Source of the DNA: Doris montereyensis
Lineage: Eukaryota; Mollusca; Gastropoda; Nudibranchia; Dorididae
DNA length: 64,000 bases
Direction: 5' to 3'
Assembly: GCA_037039925.1 (NCBI GenBank)
Contig: JAXRKP010001177.1
Coordinates: forward strand, 65,001 to 129,000
The notes beneath the pieces are model-generated. The model was not told where the DNA came from, ran no database searches, and saw only the letters and a program-made list of their open reading frames with translations. Position 1 is the first letter of the stretch. The number at the start of each line of letters is the position of its first letter. Below are positions 61,301 to 64,000 of this stretch, one piece after another. The position numbers and the translations under genes are program-made.

Positions 61301-63880
61301 GGCCATTCTGCTGCTATTTCTGACATGGTAAGAAGAAGAGCTTGTTAAAAATGTAATATATCTGAATGATATTGATACTTGTTAATCATTGAAATAGTTA
61401 TGTAGGAGACAGATCTTTTCAGTGCCTTTGGTTCTGTTGGTGAGAATCACAGTGCTTTTTTTGTTGTTTAGGGGGGGGGGGGGGGTTCTTTTATACCAAT
61501 ATGATAAAGCATTTAAATCAACTGTTTTAAAACATAGTTCTCCCGCATGAACAGCTTCCTCCTATTTACAAACATGTCGTCTGTTTAGAATTATATTGTC
61601 CTAACTATACATAAACCCATTTTAAGACGGGGAAAAGACTTAAGTTCTCAGCTCGAAAAAGAATCCAGAGATATGACAAAAAGCATGTGTCAGAATTTTG
61701 TTACAATTTTTGTTATGAGACAGGACATTTGGCAACTATGAATCTAATAATAATTATTAGAACTCCAAAATTGTCAAATGTGTGATAAGATGAATATAAT
61801 GCTACGCCGACAATATGTACATCCCTGAACAAGCTTTTATGAATAATAACTAATACGAAGTCTTTGGCCTTTACTTGTTTTGTCACTAGGCATTCTCTGC
61901 AGATGGGCGCTGGTTGATTTCTTGTGCCATGGATTGCAGTATTCGAACCTGGAATTTGCCTACAGGGAGGTGCGTAGTTGCCAATATTTCATTTCTATCA
62001 TGTCAGTTGGTCTTGATGTGTAACTTTTTTGTTGTTGTAGTTGTAACTAAGGCATCTTTGCTCCTTACATTTTCATAAGTATTTTTTCATGCCATTTTTT
62101 CACTAGATTAGTTTTACATCGTTTGTGTCATAGTTGGGTTTTTTAAATGTTTTTATGTATAAATGATATTGGATTATGACTTCTCTGTATAATAAAGTTG
62201 GGTCTCTTGAACTGTGACTGCGATTAATTCAAAAACCACTGTATCGGTCACGGGTGATATCAAATACGATTATTAGATTAAATTAGTACTCGATGCTGAA
62301 GTTAAGCAGGCTTTTACGTAGTGCCGTACTCGATACTGAAGTTATATGGGCATTTTATTGTAAAGACTGGAAGTCGAGAAATGAGATCAAGTAACAATAA
62401 AAAGTTTCGAGGATTGCAGAAAATAGACAATCTTTTCCCAATCAATTAGAATATTAATTTGATCTAAGAGTTTATTCGCTAAGAACCTAAAGCAGGTATT
62501 TGAAATCTACATGCGAAAGGAGTTTTGTGGGTGCAGTGGTTCCTGAGTTATACGCAGGTAAATTTCAATGAAACAAACAAAACTTTCATCTCCAAGCTTG
62601 TGTAAGGTTGGGTTGTTGTTTTGTTTTGTTGGGGGGGGGGGGGGGGAGGGGTGTTTATAAATGCAGGTGTATTTTTTTTGTATGTGACCTATTTGATTGC
62701 TGCTTTTTCGTGAAATTTCATAAAAGTTTTTTTGTTTTATTTCCATGAAAAATTCAAGGTTGATCGATGTCTTTTTGGTGGACTCTGCCATTACGTCGCT
62801 GACTATGTCACCATGTGGTAATTTTTTGGCGACAACACACGTGGGTGATGTAGGAATATACTTGTGGTCCAATCGCACGCTGTACTCGTTTGTGTCGTTG
62901 AAGCCTTTGAGTGAGGATTACACGCCTAAACTTGCTGAGTTACCAGGCACCACTCCAAATGACACAGGTGAGGTTTTAAAAGAAGGTGAATATGTTAGCT
63001 GTGTAACGGATCCCCAAGGCCTCGTGTGTGTTGCTACTTCTTTCACTACATCCATCGTCCTAAATCTGCTATCCGTATATATATTTTTCTTCTTTGACTA
63101 ACTTTGTCATCTACACTAAATGACTAACTTTGTCATCTACACTAAATCTATGGGTTCTTGGAGGGGACTACTTGTAGAGTACTATTTCTTTCCATTTATT
63201 CTTTCATCTCTTAATTCACCCTGAGATTACTGTATGTAGTGGACAGGGTAAATTCCAATGAAACAATTCATTTAAGAATTTCACAAGATTTGTTATCCTT
63301 CTTTGTCATGTTTCTTTTATTTATTTAATTTTTTTTTTTGGGGGGGGGTGTTTTTTTGTTGTGCTCTCGGGTTTTTTTTTTTTTACCTTAGGAACAGTAA
63401 TGAGCAATGGTATGAATATTGAAAATATTAACATTAAAAACCTTTTAAGCAAAAGAAAAAGTTGAATATGTTTGGTGGATTTATTTTCAATGCTGCTTCA
63501 GACACACACTTAAGAGAAAAAATTAGAAAAATTAATCATATCATTATCGCAATGTGAAACCTCTCATTGTTCTGTATATTACATTAATGATAATCAATTG
63601 TCTGTGTGAAAATATTGTATAAAAATAAAAATGAATCATTGTTATACTTTCCAACAAAGCCGAGCATGGAGTTCATAAAGTTTTCATAAATTTAAAATGA
63701 AAATGTTCCCTCTTCGTCTATTCAATATTTTTAGAAAACAGTGCTGACAGTGCACAGCAAGATGAGGACGAGGCTGAAGACGAGTACAAATCAGTGGATC
63801 AAATCTCGGACGAGCTCGTCACGCTGTCCATGTTACCCACATCCAGATGGCTGAACTTGTTGAACCTTGACGCCATCAAG
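46167..63880 (+). CDS. WDR36: WDR36/UTP21, WD-repeat protein of the SSU processome, 5' 16 exons
   Basis: Exons: 46167-46312, 49392-49419, 50278-50369 (or 50271), 51295-51412, 51603-51790, 54235-54367, 54878-55053, 55902-56022, 56774-56923, 57750-57907, 58213-58326, 59272-59435, 61219-61327, 61890-61969, 62759-62967 and 63735-63880. About 712 codons of an about 950-residue family protein are present, covering the tandem WD40 propellers. The Utp21 C-terminal domain lies beyond the window. The protein is a U3 snoRNP subunit needed for 18S rRNA maturation in the nucleolus. Diagnostic strings are GHKAEV, LLGSHQGALQLWN, SGHSAPPSYIRFYG, CHRHLNQ, ALDDFSITVLDID, DGRWLISCAMDCSIRTW and GIYLWSN. Junctions are GT-AG and phases agree, except for four apparent one-base deletions (exon 1, exon 11/12 border, twice in exon 12). 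Intron 1 holds LINE copy C. Confidence 0.93.
46546..49255 (+). mobile_element. Non-LTR retrotransposon (RTE-like LINE), copy C, internally deleted
   Basis: Perfect 12-bp target duplication gatacagtttgc (46534-46545 and 49256-49267). The 5' end cccgggcagtggacagg carries almost no tandem monomers. About 450 bp is deleted near 47682 relative to copy B. It retains RT strings ([25 protein letters not shown]) and the RWFGHVNRI and RPKGRPRRKWEE C terminus (48877-49227), ending in (GAAA)n. Frameshifts abound. It is inserted in WDR36 intron 1 in the same orientation as the gene. Confidence 0.9.
49392..49419 (+). CDS. WDR36: WDR36 exon 2
   Basis: After a ttcgccag acceptor it encodes VSRLGIVAV and ends at a gtgagt donor in phase 1. 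It is very short. Homology (VAVS in the family) supports it. The phase fits exon 3 if the second AG (50276-50277) is the acceptor. Confidence 0.7.
50278..50369 (+). CDS. WDR36: WDR36 exon 3
   Basis: Encodes IQDITVIAADRRYVF and GCDIFAVERNKK with a gtaaaa donor. Two AGs, at 50269-50270 and 50276-50277, can serve as acceptor. The second keeps the frame from exon 2. The first restores the family's exact spacing but would need extra bases at the end of exon 2. Confidence 0.82.
51295..51412 (+). CDS. WDR36: WDR36 exon 4
   Basis: 118 bases, tttcag acceptor, gttgat donor. It encodes LVMTYKGHKAEV and VSVDVDGFLIVWHTPSK, a WD40 blade. Confidence 0.93.
51603..51790 (+). CDS. WDR36: WDR36 exon 5
   Basis: 188 bases, ttccag acceptor, gtctga donor. 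It encodes EQYLQIKFDPSS, YINKILLGSHQGALQLWN and GWGVAVTAIEQ. Confidence 0.93.
52190..52890. repeat. Diverged tandem duplication, unit about 380 bp
   Basis: Segments about 52190-52500 and 52575-52890 share gtcagccacaagtc, gaaatcaaac/taaatcaaac, aaagcaatt followed by agattagtttga-like words, and the same order of landmarks. Identity is moderate, so the event is old. Confidence 0.6.
53070..53500 (-). pseudogene. piggyBac-type transposase fragment
   Basis: On the minus strand the segment RDYNQNMNGEDVSDQLVE (about 53325-53390) followed by RKTNKWW and, after frameshifts, EFRGKHPDTP matches the conserved C-terminal half of piggyBac transposases (DDE_Tnp_1_7). Several stops and shifts are present. 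The N-terminal half and the terminal repeats were not found. Confidence 0.75.
54235..54367 (+). CDS. WDR36: WDR36 exon 6
   Basis: 133 bases, tttcag acceptor, gtacag donor. It encodes MAIGLADGQVILHNL and FKQDYGPVTKIGFRT. Confidence 0.93.
54878..55053 (+). CDS. WDR36: WDR36 exon 7
   Basis: 176 bases, gggacag acceptor, gtaatg donor. It encodes GSAAGHIALWDLENRKL and TSAADNSLK, a complete WD blade. Confidence 0.93.
55902..56022 (+). CDS. WDR36: WDR36 exon 8
   Basis: 121 bases, gttacag acceptor, gttaaa donor. It encodes VWIFDLPDGGGRLLRQRS and SAPPSYIRFYGTDGHNIL. Confidence 0.93.
56225..56345 (-). repeat. Dispersed short repeat R, inverted copy 5
   Basis: The complement of ttgattcatcctgaaatgac and gcatatggtggaaaggatga matches the R family. 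In WDR36 intron 8. Confidence 0.5.
56774..56923 (+). CDS. WDR36: WDR36 exon 9
   Basis: 150 bases, gtttag acceptor, gttggt donor. It encodes QDSTMRSFSTVHDSHNKSLG and MPPIVKFVA. Confidence 0.93.
56990..57055 (+). mobile_element. tRNA-derived SINE head fragment (family 1)
   Basis: gtagcctagcagtagttaga and aggtcctgcgattaaatatt resemble the A-box and B-box region of family 1. Only the head is present. In WDR36 intron 9. Confidence 0.45.
57750..57907 (+). CDS. WDR36: WDR36 exon 10
   Basis: 158 bases, ctcacag acceptor, gtaagt donor. It encodes ESDWDNILACHRHLNQVTAW and SYQRSTMGNHKYSHP. Confidence 0.93.
58213..58326 (+). CDS. WDR36: WDR36 exon 11
   Basis: 114 bases, caaaag acceptor. It encodes AVEISSCGNFGFMGYSSGEV and LQSGLHRG. 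The donor aaaggtgact ends the exon in phase 0, but exon 12 needs one base (AAG G then CT CAC). A missing G at 58326-58327 would reconcile both and keep family spacing. Confidence 0.85.
58405..58690 (-). mobile_element. tRNA-derived SINE (family 1)
   Basis: Minus-strand head ggtggccgagcggcaaag, with B-box-like tgaattcgaatcac. The body includes the complement of cacctgagttgattgggaaa. In WDR36 intron 11. Confidence 0.65.
59272..59435 (+). CDS. WDR36: WDR36 exon 12 (two one-base deletions)
   Basis: Frames change at about 59290-59292 (GGG where GGGG is expected) and at 59380 (TTC TAA where TTC CTA is expected). The successive segments read HDGSVR, then NQKVITAGGDCLVKFWRFK, then SETKMNSFVSQIVLHKD. 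The corrected length of 166 fits the phases on both sides. Acceptor is gtaaag, donor gtgagt. Confidence 0.85.
59515..59795 (-). mobile_element. tRNA-derived SINE (family 1), diverged
   Basis: The words gtgctggtacccatttacat and ctgggtacagtagagaaatg, then a degraded tRNA-like head, match other family 1 copies in reverse orientation. In WDR36 intron 12. Confidence 0.5.
60055..60395. repeat. Direct repeat pair flanking a hairpin
   Basis: tttcaaaacaaacatttcct and ggctttggactaacacagca occur at 60057-60117 and again at 60331-60384. Between them 60184-60200 and 60211-60228 form a 17-bp stem with one bulge and a 10-nt loop. In WDR36 intron 12. Confidence 0.75.
61219..61327 (+). CDS. WDR36: WDR36 exon 13
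   Basis: 109 bases, ttccccag acceptor, gtaaga donor. It encodes MLAVALDDFSITVLDIDTRK and FQGHSAAISDM. Confidence 0.93.
61470..61487. repeat. Poly-G tract
   Basis: About 15 consecutive G in WDR36 intron 13. Similar runs occur at about 62631-62646 and, shorter, at 63341-63349. Confidence 0.9.
61890..61969 (+). CDS. WDR36: WDR36 exon 14
   Basis: 80 bases, cactag acceptor, gtgcgt donor. It encodes AFSADGRWLISCAMDCS and IRTWNLPTG, a canonical WD motif. Confidence 0.93.
62759..62967 (+). CDS. WDR36: WDR36 exon 15
   Basis: 209 bases, ttcaag acceptor, gtgagg donor. It encodes LIDVFLVDSAITSLTMSPCG, VGIYLWSNRTLYS and LAELPGTTPNDT. Confidence 0.93.
63190..63275 (-). repeat. Dispersed short repeat R, inverted copy 6
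   Basis: The complement of ttaattcaccctgagattac and gtggacagggtaaattccaa matches the R family. In WDR36 intron 15. Confidence 0.6.
63735..63880 (+). CDS. WDR36: WDR36 exon 16 (last in window)
   Basis: 146 bases, tttttag acceptor, gtatgc donor. It encodes an acidic linker (DEDEAEDEYK) and DELVTLSMLPTSRWLNLLNL, the segment just before the Utp21 domain. The gene continues beyond the right edge. Confidence 0.92.
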
Positions 63881-64000
63881 GTATGCGTGACTAGTCTCAT
63901 TCATTCAAACTCACCAGCAGGTCCTAAAGTCCTGCGTTTTACAAGGCTCTAGTCATTTGATATGTCAGATGAGTTAGCATACTATTTATTATTTATGTAC

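Overview
This is a piece of an animal nuclear genome, probably an invertebrate and most likely a mollusc or other lophotrochozoan. The phylum is inferred from gene and repeat style, not proven. The evidence for eukaryotic DNA is split genes with GT-AG introns of 0.3 to 5 kb, tRNA-derived SINEs, three LINE copies with target-site duplications, very long (GA)n/(CT)n tracts, minisatellites and a decayed virus-like DNA element. No prokaryotic gene organisation is present.

Two host genes can be rebuilt exon by exon. PTER, the phosphotriesterase-related amidohydrolase, lies on the minus strand from 41843 to 30323 in eight coding exons (about 346 residues after correcting three single-base indels). 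WDR36/UTP21, a WD-repeat protein of the small-subunit processome, lies on the plus strand from 46167 to beyond the right edge. Sixteen exons (about 712 codons) are inside; the C-terminal Utp21 domain is outside. The two genes are head to head, with about 4.3 kb of (CT)/(GA) tracts and small repeats between their start codons. Two clean exons of a second PTER paralogue lie at 1346-2439 (minus); its upstream exons were not found.

Layout: 0-2.5 kb, PTER paralogue exons and a SINE. 2.5-9.6 kb, almost only low-complexity DNA: (GA)n, a 39-bp minisatellite, (CTA)n mixed into two minisatellites, and a 3.6-kb polypyrimidine island. 9.6-12.1 kb, largely unannotated. 12.15-12.5 kb, a minisatellite with a palindromic core. 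12.8-18.3 kb, remains of a Polinton/adintovirus-like element: a family B DNA polymerase (plus) and a double-jelly-roll capsid gene (minus) split by a 1.1-kb repeat insertion, with a long hairpin beside the capsid start. 19.6-22.3 kb, a 27-bp minisatellite. 23.0-26.2 kb, LINE copy A. 26.4-30.4 kb, minisatellites, SINEs and a 0.96-kb tandem duplication that copied part of the last PTER exon. 30.3-41.8 kb, PTER, with LINE copy B in intron 7. 42-46 kb, intergenic. 46.2-64 kb, WDR36, with LINE copy C in intron 1 and a piggyBac fragment in intron 5.

A pattern running through the window is single-base indels, mostly in short homopolymers, that break otherwise conserved exons of both host genes. This looks more like uncorrected long-read sequence than gene death. 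The most unusual biological content is the virus-like element.
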